A DNA stretch of 64,000 nucleotides. Source: a virus. Shown here piece by piece: positions 8,300 through 17,028 of this stretch. Position numbers and translations under genes: made by a program. Under the pieces are notes generated by a model, which did no database searches, was not told the DNA's origin, and saw only the letters and a program-made list of their open reading frames with translations. Location: the IMG/VR virus record IMGVR_UViG_3300013093_000022, positions 62,001 through 126,000 of that record, one strand, 5' to 3'. Every line of letters starts with the position of its first letter. Position 1 is the first letter of the stretch.

Positions 8300-9229
8300 T
8301 CACATCACCGGGTAGTCGACGTTCACCCCGTTCGTTTGCCCAGTCATGTCAAAGGGCGCGTACCCTGCGGGTATGACCGGGGAGTTCCCCAGCCACGCCT
8401 GGGGGGTGTAATCCTGCCCGGTCTCGGAGACCGTGACCCCCGACCGGATCTCGGCCAGGGTGTACAGGCCGTCGTTGTTGTACGAGAGGTTGAACTGGCC
8501 GACCATGTCGACGCTCCACGAGTCCTGGTAGGTGAGCAGGTCGTCGGAGAAGGGGGTGCCTTGGCTGGCCTGCTGGCCGCCGGGCAGGAGGGTGTCCAAC
8601 TGCAGGGTCATCGCCACGTACGGGTTCTGGTCGAGGGCGGTGATCAGGCTCCGGTACTGCTGGGTGTCGGCCTGGGGCCTGGTCAGCAGGAGCTGCGGGG
8701 TCCGGGCGAAGGCCAGGACCGAGATCAGCGAGTCGGACAGCCGGTCCCGGTCGAGGCTCTTGAGGGCCAGGATCGTCATCGTGATCCGGCCTTGGAAGGT
8801 CCAGTCCTGGATGAACGACCACTCCCCGGTCTCGGGGTTCTTGACCTGGACCTCGTGGCCCAGGCCCGACCGGTTGATCTTGGTGACCGAGAACTCGACG
8901 AACACCGACGGGTACTCGACCTGCTTGAGCGGGTAGTCGAGGGCGATCTGGACCTTCTGGGTCTTGTCGAACGACATCGAGCCTTGGAGGGCGTCGCGCA
9001 GCGCCTGGACGGTGGCCGTCTTGACCGACTGGATCAGGCCCCCGTCGGAGCGGGGCAGGGGAGGGATCTGGACCGACCCGCCGGGGGGGAAGTCGTAGTC
9101 GGCCATGAACACCGACGGCCCGAACTCGGGGTGGTCGGGGCCGAAGGTCTCGGGGAGCTCGACCGGGAACGCATCCGAGTTGGACACCGGTGCCCCGGGC
9201 TCGCCGGGCGGCGTCAGGGGCCCGGTCAC
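8300..9229 (-). CDS. Neck/tail-terminator region protein
   Basis: This encodes 309 residues; a GTG start overlaps the upstream stop (GTGA). Residues 65-215 contain LIQSVKTATVQALRDALQGS, a helix then strands (YPSVFVEFSVTKINRSG; WTFQGRITMTILALKSLDRD) in the order seen in tail-terminator and neck proteins that cap the tube. The C-terminal 90 residues are an extra beta-rich part. It lies directly upstream of the sheath gene, where tail terminators commonly sit. I infer that it joins tail to neck; the domain identification is by eye and moderate. Confidence 0.6.
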   Translation of the reverse strand: MTGPLTPPGEPGAPVSNSDAFPVELPETFGPDHPEFGPSVFMADYDFPPGGSVQIPPLPRSDGGLIQSVKTATVQALRDALQGSMSFDKTQKVQIALDYPLKQVEYPSVFVEFSVTKINRSGLGHEVQVKNPETGEWSFIQDWTFQGRITMTILALKSLDRDRLSDSLISVLAFARTPQLLLTRPQADTQQYRSLITALDQNPYVAMTLQLDTLLPGGQQASQGTPFSDDLLTYQDSWSVDMVGQFNLSYNNDGLYTLAEIRSGVTVSETGQDYTPQAWLGNSPVIPAGYAPFDMTGQTNGVNVDYPVM

Positions 9230-9678
9230 GAGAACCCCTGGTCCCGCATCAACTGGTTGATGTCGTAGTCGCCGACCGACTTTTGGGGTCGGCCGTAGTT
9301 CTCGGCGTAGTGCTGCTCGGCGGCCGCCTTGGCCTTCTCCGGGGTCTTGAACCGGCCCAACTGCTCGGGCTCGTCGCTGAGCGAGTACCTCGGCGAGGTG
9401 ATGCTGCCGTAGTCGCCGCTCGGCGGTTCAATGGTTTCCATGCCTTGGTGGAGACCGTGGTGGTTGACACCCCAGACGACGGGGTTCCTGCCTCCCCCAC
9501 CCCGGTAGATATGATACTTGACGTGGGTTTCACCGAAGGGTGGGTGCCACTTTTCGGTACCCGTGTTCGTGCCGGGCCAGCGGGGCCGCCAGTCGTCGTG
9601 CGGCTCGTCGGGCGGGAGGACGACGTCCTCGGCGGCGATTCTGAAGGCGAACGTGTCGCGCTGCGTCTGGACTCTCAC
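9226..9678 (-). CDS. QTQRD-family small protein 1
   Basis: This encodes 150 residues, GTG start in a GTGA overlap. It begins MRVQTQRDTFAFRIA and ends DYDINQLMRDQGFS, and the next two upstream genes share both ends, so they are paralogues. The middle is polar, rich in Trp/His/Tyr, with a segment WGVNHHGLHQGM and a short basic helix (EKAKAAAEQHYAENYG). No catalytic motif is recognised. The three lie between HK97-gp10-like and tail-terminator genes, so minor neck-region virion proteins or cargo proteins are plausible. Confidence 0.6.
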   Translation of the reverse strand: MRVQTQRDTFAFRIAAEDVVLPPDEPHDDWRPRWPGTNTGTEKWHPPFGETHVKYHIYRGGGGRNPVVWGVNHHGLHQGMETIEPPSGDYGSITSPRYSLSDEPEQLGRFKTPEKAKAAAEQHYAENYGRPQKSVGDYDINQLMRDQGFS

Positions 9679-10298
9679 CGGAACCCCTCGTCCCGCATGA
9701 TCTGGTTGATGTCCATTTCGCCCAGGCCGCTGCCCTGCCGCTGCGTGTGCCTTCCCCAGGCGGTCTCAGCGGCACGCTGGGCGCTCTCCCGGTCGGGCTG
9801 ATAGCCCCACAGCTCGCCCCGGCTGCCGTCTTGGAACCTCTCGTCCTCGAGGGTCGTCCCGAGGGGGCCGCCGGTGTGGGAGATCTGGTCCCAGCAGTCG
9901 GGGTCGCACTGCTTGCCCGGCTCGGCACCGCACATGCCGCACTCCAAGTCCCGGTCGCCCGGGTCGAGGTGCTCCCACCCGTGGGAGGTGGCGGGATCCG
10001 CGCCGCCGGGGCCGTGGTAGGCGTGGATGGACCACAGGTAGGGCTCGCCGACGATGGTCTTCTCGTGGTTGACCTGCAGGGCGTGCGGACGCTCGCCGTG
10101 GTAGACGATGGCGGTGGACAGGTCCTTTGGCTTCCACGGGGGCGACCCGCCGTACAGGCCGCGCTCCTGCCCCTCGTTGTAGTAGTCCATGTGGTCGGCG
10201 GTGTCCGGCAGCACGAGGCCGCGCCGCCAGTCGACCGGTCCGGGGCCCGCGATTCTGATGGGAAACGTGTCCCGCTGGGACTGGACGCAGCGGGTCAC
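9675..10298 (-). CDS. QTQRD-family small protein 2, with Cys4 module
   Basis: This encodes 207 residues, GTG start (GTGA overlap). It begins MTRCVQSQRDTFPIRIAG and ends GEMDINQIMRDEGFR like its neighbours. About residue 113 it carries CGMCGAEPGKQCDPDC, almost the same as CGACGADAGEECRPYC in the 1365-residue protein at 38877-42974, so a metal-binding module has been shared. The segment VNHEKTIVGEPYLWSIHAYH is a beta-like core also hinted at in paralogue 1 (VNHHG). Function unknown; a structural zinc role is inferred. Confidence 0.6.
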   Translation of the reverse strand: MTRCVQSQRDTFPIRIAGPGPVDWRRGLVLPDTADHMDYYNEGQERGLYGGSPPWKPKDLSTAIVYHGERPHALQVNHEKTIVGEPYLWSIHAYHGPGGADPATSHGWEHLDPGDRDLECGMCGAEPGKQCDPDCWDQISHTGGPLGTTLEDERFQDGSRGELWGYQPDRESAQRAAETAWGRHTQRQGSGLGEMDINQIMRDEGFR

Positions 10299-10795
10299 GA
10301 CCTCTCCCCGAAGATGTCGCCGTAGTCGTCGTTCAGTTCCTGCCCCGGGCCCATCAGCGACTCGTAGTCAACGCCGGAGTCGCCGCCGCCTCGGGAGCGG
10401 CTGCGGTGGTTCAGCCCGTGGAAATGGGCCTCGGCGGCCGCCTTCGCCTCATCATGGGTGGGGTAAATGGTCTTGCCGTTGTCCCCCTGCCACAGGAGGT
10501 CCCCGTCTCCGTTGCCGTAGTCGCGGTGGTTGCCCGACTGCCCGTCCTCGTCCTCAAACGGCTCATTGGTCCAGACGCCGTATCCCCAGCCGATGGGCGG
10601 CAGGTCGTGCCGCACGCGGGACCAGCCGTCGGGGCCGGGGGGGTCTTTCTGGTGCTCCAGATTGGTCTGGAGGAAGTCCCCGAGCTCGCTGTAGGCTTCG
10701 GCCCCGCGACCATCGCGGTCGTCCTCCCAGTTGAACTGGAGCCCCGAGGCCAAGATTGACCTCGCGAAACTGTCCCGTTGCGTCTGTATCCTCAC
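10295..10795 (-). CDS. QTQRD-family small protein 3
   Basis: This encodes 166 residues, GTG start overlapping the previous stop. It starts MRIQTQRDSFARSILASG and keeps the TIYPTHDEAKAAAEAHFHG helix that corresponds to EKAKAAAEQHYAEN of paralogue 1. The C-terminus (YESLMGPGQELNDDYGDIF) is changed relative to the DINQ-MRDGF end of the others. The conserved N-terminal tag on otherwise divergent proteins suggests a common docking or targeting signal. No function recognised. Confidence 0.6.
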   Translation of the reverse strand: MRIQTQRDSFARSILASGLQFNWEDDRDGRGAEAYSELGDFLQTNLEHQKDPPGPDGWSRVRHDLPPIGWGYGVWTNEPFEDEDGQSGNHRDYGNGDGDLLWQGDNGKTIYPTHDEAKAAAEAHFHGLNHRSRSRGGGDSGVDYESLMGPGQELNDDYGDIFGERS

Positions 10796-11253
10796 AGCTC
10801 ACCCCTGATCGCCCGTTTGATTTCGTTCTCGATGTCCTTGCGCGAGTCCTGGAGCGCCCGCCGGATCGCGTCGTGCATGATGTTCGTCGGCTTCAAACCG
10901 GGGTGACGCCACCTCTGGGCCCGCCACACCCTGCCCCGGTGGGGGATGTCGACGTAGCCGGGGGTCCCGACCACCCCCTGACCGGCGCGCCGGTAGTGGG
11001 GCCCGTCGCCCTGCTTGCAGCCCATCGGCAGCGTCCGGCCCTCGACCCACTTCATCAGGAAAGGTTTGGTCCCTGACTCCTGGTACAGCAGGTACCGGGT
11101 CTCGGTCCGGATCCCGACCTGCCCCGTTTTCGCCATCGGCTCCAAGGTGCGGGCCGACCTCCAGCCCTTGCCGGTCATGTCCTGCCGGGCGTACTGGACC
11201 GCCTTGTAGGCCACCGCGCGGGCCAGGTCCTCGGGGATCGGTATCAGCGCCAT
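10792..11253 (-). CDS. HK97 gp10-like neck / tail completion protein
   Basis: This encodes 153 residues; the ATG (MALIPIPEDLARAV) overlaps the upstream stop as TGATG. A basic helix near the start, then TETRYLLYQESGTKPFLMKW, matches the signature of HK97-gp10-family proteins, in which a short strand is followed by an E-x-G-T turn. These proteins sit at the head-tail junction. The C-terminal helix is basic (RRALQDSRKDIENEIKRAI). Location among neck genes upstream of the tail terminator supports it. Confidence 0.65.
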   Translation of the reverse strand: MALIPIPEDLARAVAYKAVQYARQDMTGKGWRSARTLEPMAKTGQVGIRTETRYLLYQESGTKPFLMKWVEGRTLPMGCKQGDGPHYRRAGQGVVGTPGYVDIPHRGRVWRAQRWRHPGLKPTNIMHDAIRRALQDSRKDIENEIKRAIRGEL

Positions 11254-12143
11254 CAGACCAGCACCGCCACGCCCGACTGGGGGGAGCCGAAAGCGATCAG
11301 CACCAGGCCCGGGCTCGGGTACGAGACGTCGGCGCTGACCGCCTGGCCGTCGACCACCACCGTCACCTCCGGGTCGTGGCCCAGGGCGTGGGCCACCGTC
11401 CACAGCGCCGACGGCGCGGTCTGGGTGTAGGTGATCATCTGCGGGCTCCCTCCGCCGGCCCCCGGCAGGAACGGCGTCCCCGGCGGCGGCGCGACCGGGG
11501 GCCCCGACGGGGGGCTGGCCGGGACCGGGTTCGGCGGTGCCGACGAGCCCACGTTCCTGTCGGGGAACGACCAGCCCTCCACCGGGAAGGCCGTCACCCC
11601 TTTAGTTCTCGGCGGCACCCAGTTCACCGTGGCCGCCTGGCCGATCACGTCTCGCCACGTCTGCCCGTACTGGGGGCCGGTCCGCAGGCTGTTGCGGGTC
11701 ACGGCCGTCACCTCGAAGAACTCACCGGCCCGGACCACCGTGTTGTTGTCGCCCCACTGCCTGACCCGCACGATGTAGTCGTGCTCGACCAGCATCGGGA
11801 AGGCCTCGCACTGGACCTGGCGCTGGTCGGCCTCCAAGGTCCCGAACTGTCCGTACTGCTCGGTCACCACGTGGTCGGTGAACTGGCACCAGGCCACGGC
11901 CGCCATCTTCACCCCGCCCTGGCCGGTCGCCTCGCTGAACCACGAGGTGCCGTAGCACACCGGGCACTGCTCCTCGGCGTCCAGGTACTCGCTCGACGCG
12001 CACCGGGGGCAGCGTTGGACGTCGTCCTCCTCCCGGTACATCGACAGCAGGACCGCCCTCTCACCGTGGTATTGGAGAGAGTCCCGGACGCACGAGCGCA
12101 GGTAGGTGACCGTGTACGGCTCGGTGAGCTTGACGATCGACAT
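11253..12143 (-). CDS. Virion protein with zinc ribbon and fibre-like C-terminal domain
   Basis: This encodes 296 residues from ATG (MSIVKLTEPYTVTYLR). Residues about 43-62 contain CPRCASSEYLDAEEQCPVC, a zinc-ribbon pair. Residues 75-165 form a beta-rich domain, then a Pro/Gly-rich linker (about 185-225) leads to a C-terminal domain of about 55 residues, ALWTVAHALGHDPEVTVVVD and following. That pattern (W-V-H-LG-x-P-V-V) recurs at the ends of many phage fibre and baseplate proteins. It lies between a fibre-like gene and the gp10-like gene. I infer a neck or connector protein bearing an adhesin-like domain; uncertain. Confidence 0.6.
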   Translation of the reverse strand: MSIVKLTEPYTVTYLRSCVRDSLQYHGERAVLLSMYREEDDVQRCPRCASSEYLDAEEQCPVCYGTSWFSEATGQGGVKMAAVAWCQFTDHVVTEQYGQFGTLEADQRQVQCEAFPMLVEHDYIVRVRQWGDNNTVVRAGEFFEVTAVTRNSLRTGPQYGQTWRDVIGQAATVNWVPPRTKGVTAFPVEGWSFPDRNVGSSAPPNPVPASPPSGPPVAPPPGTPFLPGAGGGSPQMITYTQTAPSALWTVAHALGHDPEVTVVVDGQAVSADVSYPSPGLVLIAFGSPQSGVAVLV

Positions 12144-12145
12144 GG

Positions 12146-13783
12146 TCAGGCGATCGGGGGGCCGAGGAAGCTCAGCTCGACCCAGCAGGCCTGGCTGTTC
12201 CCCGGGGTGCTGGAGTGGAAGAGCCAGCACGTGTACTGGGAGTTGTGCTGGGCGGTCACGTGCAGCACGTCGCCGTACCTGAAGTTGTAGGTGAACGAGC
12301 ACGACTGGGTCTGGGCGAAGCCGGGGGCGTAGCCGTTGCCGCGCATGAAGTTCTTCGCCAGCCGGGCGATGTCCTGGCCGTTGACCGTGAAGCCCACCCC
12401 GGCGTTGTCGAACGAGTCGTACCCCGGGTCCCAGCAGATGGAGGCGTTCACCTGGTAGACGCCGGTCTCCTTGATGACGATGTCGGTCTGGCTGGTCGAC
12501 ACATTGATGAACGGGTCGGGGATCCAGTTCCCGAACAGGGTGTCGAAGCCCAGAACGGTCGGGTTCAGCGGGTAGACCTGCTGCCGGAACTGGGCCTGGG
12601 CGATGATGTGGGGCTTGTTCCCGATCGGCAGCAACTGCCAGGTCATGCCGCTGTTGCTGGTGTAGTACGGGAGGTCGGCGACCGACACCTGGGACAGGCC
12701 GTTGGGGACCGTCTGGGCGGTCTGGCCCTGGCCGGCCTGCATGCCGATCCCCCAGCCCCGGTACGAGGGGCCGACGCCGACCGAGTTAGCGTTGTCGACC
12801 ACCGCCAGGACCTGCTGGCCGTTGGCGTACACCAGGTAGGTGTTCCCGACCGCCTTGAACAGCCACGTCGTCCCGGCGGTGCTGGTCGGGCACACCGCCC
12901 CGCCCAACAGGGCCTCACCCGTCGGGCCGGTCGTCGTGCAGTACACGTACACCCCGGTGTCCTGGACCGAGTACCTCACGTACGACTGAAGGCTCGACGA
13001 GGCCCGGAGGTAGAAGTCGTTGCTCGGCGACGGGTTTGACGAGTACCGGGCCTGCAGTAGGGTCGACCCGGTGACCGCCGTGATCTGCTGGTCGTCGGTG
13101 GCGAAAGGGCTCGCCACGCTCTTCTCGATCACCCGGCACGTCACGTTCGCCCCCGGGTACCAAGCGCAGACGCCCGCCGACGGGGCACCCATCGACCCGT
13201 CGCCCGTCGACCCGGTCACGAGGGTCGGCGTGAACACCGTGCTGTCGAGGCTCGACGCGCTGTTGCGGGTGTTGAACGTGTACGTGTACTGGGTTCCGGT
13301 GGTCGGGGCGATGGCCGGGAACTGCCCCCAGACACGCATCGTCTGGGTGTCGGACTCCCAGATCATCTGCCCGACCTGGGGGTCGACCGGCCGGGTCTGG
13401 GTCGTGCAGAGCAGGAAGGGCTTGTTGAAGATGTCGCCCGAGTTGTAGTCGTGGGCGTGGTTGCCGGGCGCTGCCTGGGTGGCGTTGCGGCCCAGGGTGT
13501 GGTGGATCGACGAGATCGACGAGTCGGTGTCGGCGTTCTGGTGGGTGTTGACTTGGCTCAGCCGGTTGGTCGGCCAGACCCCGTTGCCGTCGGCCGTCGA
13601 GTGGTCGTGGGCCAGCGGGGCGGCGTTCGCCTCGAGGGCCTGGATCGCGGCACCCAGGTCAACGTGGGCCTGGTAGTGGTTACGGCCGTCGCCCCCGTCC
13701 GACGAGAGGCTGGTCGTCTCCGGGTTCGTCGGCGGGTTGAACGTGTCGATGTACGGCGATGTGCTGGGGTAGACGATCCCCAT
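12146..13783 (-). CDS. Tail fibre / receptor-binding protein with C1q-like tip
   Basis: This encodes 545 residues from ATG, with GAGGGGGCTCC upstream. Residues 1-115 are His/Asp/Asn-rich with HDHSTADG and NHAHDY repeats, as in metal-binding trimeric fibre shafts. Residues 150-370 are a beta-rich, lectin-like region (YTFNTRNSASSLDSTVFTPT). The last 130 residues (ETGVYQVNASICW; VGFTVNGQDIARL; YNFRYGDVLHVTAQHNS; CWVELSFLG) match the pattern of a C1q/TNF-like jelly-roll, a common fibre tip. It probably trimerises and binds a cell-surface receptor. Confidence 0.72.
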   Translation of the reverse strand: MGIVYPSTSPYIDTFNPPTNPETTSLSSDGGDGRNHYQAHVDLGAAIQALEANAAPLAHDHSTADGNGVWPTNRLSQVNTHQNADTDSSISSIHHTLGRNATQAAPGNHAHDYNSGDIFNKPFLLCTTQTRPVDPQVGQMIWESDTQTMRVWGQFPAIAPTTGTQYTYTFNTRNSASSLDSTVFTPTLVTGSTGDGSMGAPSAGVCAWYPGANVTCRVIEKSVASPFATDDQQITAVTGSTLLQARYSSNPSPSNDFYLRASSSLQSYVRYSVQDTGVYVYCTTTGPTGEALLGGAVCPTSTAGTTWLFKAVGNTYLVYANGQQVLAVVDNANSVGVGPSYRGWGIGMQAGQGQTAQTVPNGLSQVSVADLPYYTSNSGMTWQLLPIGNKPHIIAQAQFRQQVYPLNPTVLGFDTLFGNWIPDPFINVSTSQTDIVIKETGVYQVNASICWDPGYDSFDNAGVGFTVNGQDIARLAKNFMRGNGYAPGFAQTQSCSFTYNFRYGDVLHVTAQHNSQYTCWLFHSSTPGNSQACWVELSFLGPPIA

Positions 13784-13797
13784 TGGAGCCCCCTCGG

Positions 13798-14151
13798 CTA
13801 GACGATGGGAACCCCGCCGCTGCGGGCGATCGACGCCTCCAGGTAGAAGTCCATGACGAAGTCGAAGTTACGGGTCACCAGGCTCTGGGCGGTGGCCGGG
13901 GTGTACCAGGGCTTGCCGTAGTTGGAGCTCGTCGTGGCCGTGGTGCCCTTGGCCTGGGCGTGGGACAGCGAGGCGAGCTCGGAGGTGATCCCGGAGGCCG
14001 GGGGGTTGACCAGGTAGTCGAACACGGTCCCGCCGCCACCGGCCGAGGCGTAGGCCCCGACGTAGAGGTTGCCCAGACCGGGGGTGCGGCTCAGGTAGGA
14101 GCCGGTGAACGTGGTCGGCAGCGGGCCGGACCAGGGTGTGGGTGCGGACAT
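13798..14151 (-). CDS. Small virion protein, NPPA-motif paralogue 1
   Basis: This encodes 117 residues from ATG with GCAGGAGGAGC eight bases upstream. It starts MSAPTPWSG and contains VFDYLVNPPASGITSELASL, similar in order to VFDSLANPPATGTTAEAETA in the gene at 17393-17908 and to ISSALASPPSNMTTAAT in the gene at 14215-14487. These three probably descend from one small structural protein. The C-terminus (NFDFVMDFYLEASIARSG) is helical. Function unknown; a fibre or collar attachment protein is a guess. Confidence 0.6.
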   Translation of the reverse strand: MSAPTPWSGPLPTTFTGSYLSRTPGLGNLYVGAYASAGGGGTVFDYLVNPPASGITSELASLSHAQAKGTTATTSSNYGKPWYTPATAQSLVTRNFDFVMDFYLEASIARSGGVPIV

Positions 14152-14214
14152 CGTTTGCTCCTCCTGCGGAAGTTTCTCACTAATTCAGGGGGCGGGCGGC
14201 CCCCGATGACAGCG

Positions 14215-14487
14215 TTACGGGTGGTGGTAGTTGAAGATGTCGGACGCGGTGACCGCATACAGGGCGGCCGCGTGGGTCACCGAGTCGGTGGCTGCGGTCG
14301 TCATGTTCGACGGAGGGCTGGCCAGGGCCGAACTGATGTCGATCGGCCGACCGACCGTGGCGACCGCGCCGACGCCGAACTGGCGGACCTGGTAGGCCCC
14401 CGTGTACAGCACCGGCAGCGACGGCGACGTCCCGTAGTACTGCTCCTCCGGGTTTTCGAAACCGGTGTATCCCATAGGGCTGCTCAT
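14215..14487 (-). CDS. Small virion protein, NPPA-motif paralogue 2
   Basis: This encodes 90 residues from the ATG (MSSPMGYTGF) that follows GGAGGAGGCGAGC; an upstream in-frame start would add five residues but hide the ribosome site. It contains YTGAYQVRQFGVGAVATVG, nearly identical in pattern to YTAGYQQRQFGVGSILTPA in the 17393-17908 gene, then the SPPSN segment. A recurrent AATAGGTG word lies 13-20 bases before the start. Family unknown. Confidence 0.6.
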   Translation of the reverse strand: MSSPMGYTGFENPEEQYYGTSPSLPVLYTGAYQVRQFGVGAVATVGRPIDISSALASPPSNMTTAATDSVTHAAALYAVTASDIFNYHHP

Positions 14488-14537
14488 GCTCGCCTCCTCC
14501 ACCTATTCTTTGACGGCCGGTAAGCCCGTCACAGTGC

Positions 14538-15518
14538 CTACAGTCCGCCCGGGATACCGGCCCCGTGGTTGGTCGAGCCCCATGAGATCGACGGTGCCGC
14601 CGGGTAGAACCGCCACGAGCGGACCTGGGAGGCGTAGGTGCCCGCCTGGAAGATGCCCAGTGCGTTGCCGCCGTAGATGCCGCCGCCGACCAGCAGGGCA
14701 CCCCGGCCTAGGCTGAGCAGCTTCCTCTTCGCCATCTTGGTGTATGTCACGTACTCGGGCCACTCCTGGGTCCAGATCGTGTTCCACCGCTGCTGGTAGT
14801 CGCGCCGGTCGGCGAACGTGATGTTTGAGCCCTGGAACACCGGGATCTCGGTGTAGGAGGCGACCAGGAATCGGACCACCTCCAGGTAGGTGCCCAGGAC
14901 CAGCAGGCCGTGGAAGTCTTGGTTGACCTCCTGGGTGTCGGGCCCCACACCCCAGTACATGACCGGGAAGCCGATCAGGTTCATCCGGGTCACGGCACGC
15001 TTCTCGCACTGGGCCAGCCGCTCGTAGTCGAAGTGGGTCTGGAACGGCTCGATCAGGTTCGGGCCGCCGGTCGACGAGTCGAACAGGTCTCCCAGCATCC
15101 ACGACACCTCCTCGACGACGCTCCTCTCCGAGTCGCGCAGGGAGTCGTAGAGGGGCATCTGGTTGAGGATCTGCGCGTTGTCGTAGAAGGAGAGGGTCTG
15201 GCCGTTGACGGCGTAGGTCCACACCATCGTCAGGACTCCCCGGTACATGGTGTTCGGGGGCCCGATGTCGTAAGAGTAGTGGCCGGTGTCGACCCAGGTG
15301 ATCTGGTCGGCGGTCGCGGTGACGATCAGGTTGCCGGGCGGCTGGGACAGCAGTTCGCCCGGGTTGGCCGGGTCGGCCTGGTTGAAGTACACGTTCAGTT
15401 GCAGGCTGCCCGGGTCGGCGTCGGTGTACGAGGATCCGTTCGTGATCGACAGGGCCGTGTAGCCGGAGCCGTTCTGGGAGATGAACTTCCGGACCAGGGT
15501 CTGATCCTGGAGCTTCAC
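14538..15518 (-). CDS. Virion structural protein, unidentified
   Basis: This encodes 326 residues; a GTG start (VKLQDQTLVRKFISQ) overlaps the tiny upstream gene by GTGA. Residues 1-110 are beta-rich, resembling carrier domains of baseplate-upper proteins (SLQLNVYFNQADPANPGELL; WVDTGHYSYDIGPPNTMYRG). Residues 120-270 are helical and charged (YDSLRDSERSVVEEVSWML; DRRDYQQRWNTIWTQEWPEY). A Gly-rich hydrophobic stretch (LGRGALLVGGGIYGGNALG) follows. It may anchor fibres to the baseplate or neck. Family not recognised. Confidence 0.6.
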   Translation of the reverse strand: MKLQDQTLVRKFISQNGSGYTALSITNGSSYTDADPGSLQLNVYFNQADPANPGELLSQPPGNLIVTATADQITWVDTGHYSYDIGPPNTMYRGVLTMVWTYAVNGQTLSFYDNAQILNQMPLYDSLRDSERSVVEEVSWMLGDLFDSSTGGPNLIEPFQTHFDYERLAQCEKRAVTRMNLIGFPVMYWGVGPDTQEVNQDFHGLLVLGTYLEVVRFLVASYTEIPVFQGSNITFADRRDYQQRWNTIWTQEWPEYVTYTKMAKRKLLSLGRGALLVGGGIYGGNALGIFQAGTYASQVRSWRFYPAAPSISWGSTNHGAGIPGGL

Positions 15519-15643
15519 TGCTGCCCCGATTCCTCTAGGGTCGTGTCGGACGCCATCTTCGGCGACACCACGTACTGGCCCCACGGCAACATCCTGGAGA
15601 TGACCGCCGGGTCGTTGTAGACGTTGGGCGAGGGTTCGGTCAC
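15515..15643 (-). CDS. Tiny protein coupled to the next virion gene (42 aa)
   Basis: A GTG start lies behind a strong GGGGAGGAGGGCGGC site. The product starts MTEPSPNVYNDPAVISRM and ends ASDTTLEESGQQ. Its stop overlaps the start of the following virion gene (GTGA), so it may serve to drive that gene by translational coupling, or be a small virion component. No domain recognised. Confidence 0.5.
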   Translation of the reverse strand: MTEPSPNVYNDPAVISRMLPWGQYVVSPKMASDTTLEESGQQ

Positions 15644-15659
15644 GCCGCCCTCCTCCCCG

Positions 15660-17012
15660 CTAGTCGAGGTTGTAGGTGGTGGACTGGACCTGCGCGATGG
15701 TGATGGTGGGCTGGGTGCCACCGGTCCCGGAGATGAACCCGAGTCCCATGATCTGGCCCGCCGCCAGGCTGGCCGAACCCACGGTGCCGCTGAAGTGAGA
15801 AGAGCTACCGGTTGTCATTCCGAACCCGGTGGCCGACGGTGCGACGTGGGTCGTGACAATCGAGTAATAGTAGGCAGAGGCACCGGTGAAGGTGACCTGG
15901 ACCTCGACCGTCATGTTGTCGGCGACGGCGGTCTGGGTGCCCAAGGACACCGTCGCGTCCACCGTGTCGGCGGTCGTCCCGTTCGGGCCCCGGTAGAAGA
16001 CGAGGCTGAAGGTCCCGGTTCCGTTGGCGTTCTTGTTGATTGCCACGTCCCAGATGAACGTCGTCTTGTTGGCGGTCACGCCGGTGAGCAAGGTTGACGG
16101 CAATGCCAGGGCGCTGCCGGGAATGTATACCGCCGTGCCCGCCGTGGGCTGCGCCGAGTACGCCGTGGTGTTGAAGTTGGTGATCCCGTTGGGCAGGTTG
16201 GCCGGAGGAATCGGGGTCGAGGAGTTGAAGGCGACGAACCACTGGGCGGCCGTGGTCGGGGTGTTCGTTTTGGCGACGAACGTCGCCGTCTGACCGCCGA
16301 GCAGGGTCGTGATCGTGTTCAGGCCCGACGACTGGACGGTCACCGCGCCCGTCGACTGGTTCACGATCGTGTACGAGTAGCCTGCGTTGACGCCCGTCGT
16401 CGGCAGGGCCACCGTCTGGGTCGAGGTGCCGGTGAAGATCTGGGTCTGGGCGCTGGCGATCGTCAGGGTCGTCGTCCCGGCGGCGGTCGCCGTCGAAGTC
16501 TGGGCCGGGAGCAGGGCGTTCGCCGAGAGGTTCTTGCTCGCGTCCCACTGGGCGACCGTCGACGCGGTCGGGGTCGAGGTCGGGGCGGTCGCCAACACGT
16601 ACCGGGCGTCCATCCCCGACAGAGGCACGTCGGTGCTGACCACGTACCACACCGACTGGGAGAGCGAGTACAGCAGCTTCACCGCCTGGTACTGAAGGGA
16701 CAGCGACAGCGAAATCCCGTCGTTGGACCGGTTGAAGTGGTCGGAGCCCGAGGCGGCCACCGTGACCGCGTTCGTGCCCGGGTCGACCTTCTTGACCACG
16801 ATCAGGGCCTGGTCGACCGGTGCCGAAGGCAGGGTCACCGTGACCGGGGCCGACGTGGCGTCGACCGGCACCAACTGGCCCGGCGAGGCGGTGTAGTTGG
16901 CGGTCTGGACCGCCACCGGGGCCAGTTGCAGGTTGTCGATCGCGGCCTCGACCGCGTTCTCGGCGGCGGCGGTGAACTGCTGGCCAGAGGCCCAGTTGGC
17001 GGGGAGTGTCAT
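15660..17012 (-). CDS. Tail fibre-like protein
   Basis: This encodes 450 residues from ATG. Residues 1-30 are a helical attachment segment (NAVEAAIDNLQLAPVAVQTA). Residues 35-300 consist of repeated short strands rich in Thr, Val, Ala and Ser (VTVTLPSAPVDQALIVVKKV; TIVNQSTGAVTVQSSGLNTI), the pattern of beta-prism or beta-helix fibre shafts. The C-terminal 150 residues form a separate beta-sandwich-like domain (FIWDVAINKNANGTGTFSLV). It sits among fibre genes and probably projects from the virion to contact the host. No enzyme motif seen. Confidence 0.65.
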   Translation of the reverse strand: MTLPANWASGQQFTAAAENAVEAAIDNLQLAPVAVQTANYTASPGQLVPVDATSAPVTVTLPSAPVDQALIVVKKVDPGTNAVTVAASGSDHFNRSNDGISLSLSLQYQAVKLLYSLSQSVWYVVSTDVPLSGMDARYVLATAPTSTPTASTVAQWDASKNLSANALLPAQTSTATAAGTTTLTIASAQTQIFTGTSTQTVALPTTGVNAGYSYTIVNQSTGAVTVQSSGLNTITTLLGGQTATFVAKTNTPTTAAQWFVAFNSSTPIPPANLPNGITNFNTTAYSAQPTAGTAVYIPGSALALPSTLLTGVTANKTTFIWDVAINKNANGTGTFSLVFYRGPNGTTADTVDATVSLGTQTAVADNMTVEVQVTFTGASAYYYSIVTTHVAPSATGFGMTTGSSSHFSGTVGSASLAAGQIMGLGFISGTGGTQPTITIAQVQSTTYNLD

Positions 17013-17028
17013 ATTTTTAACCTATTCC

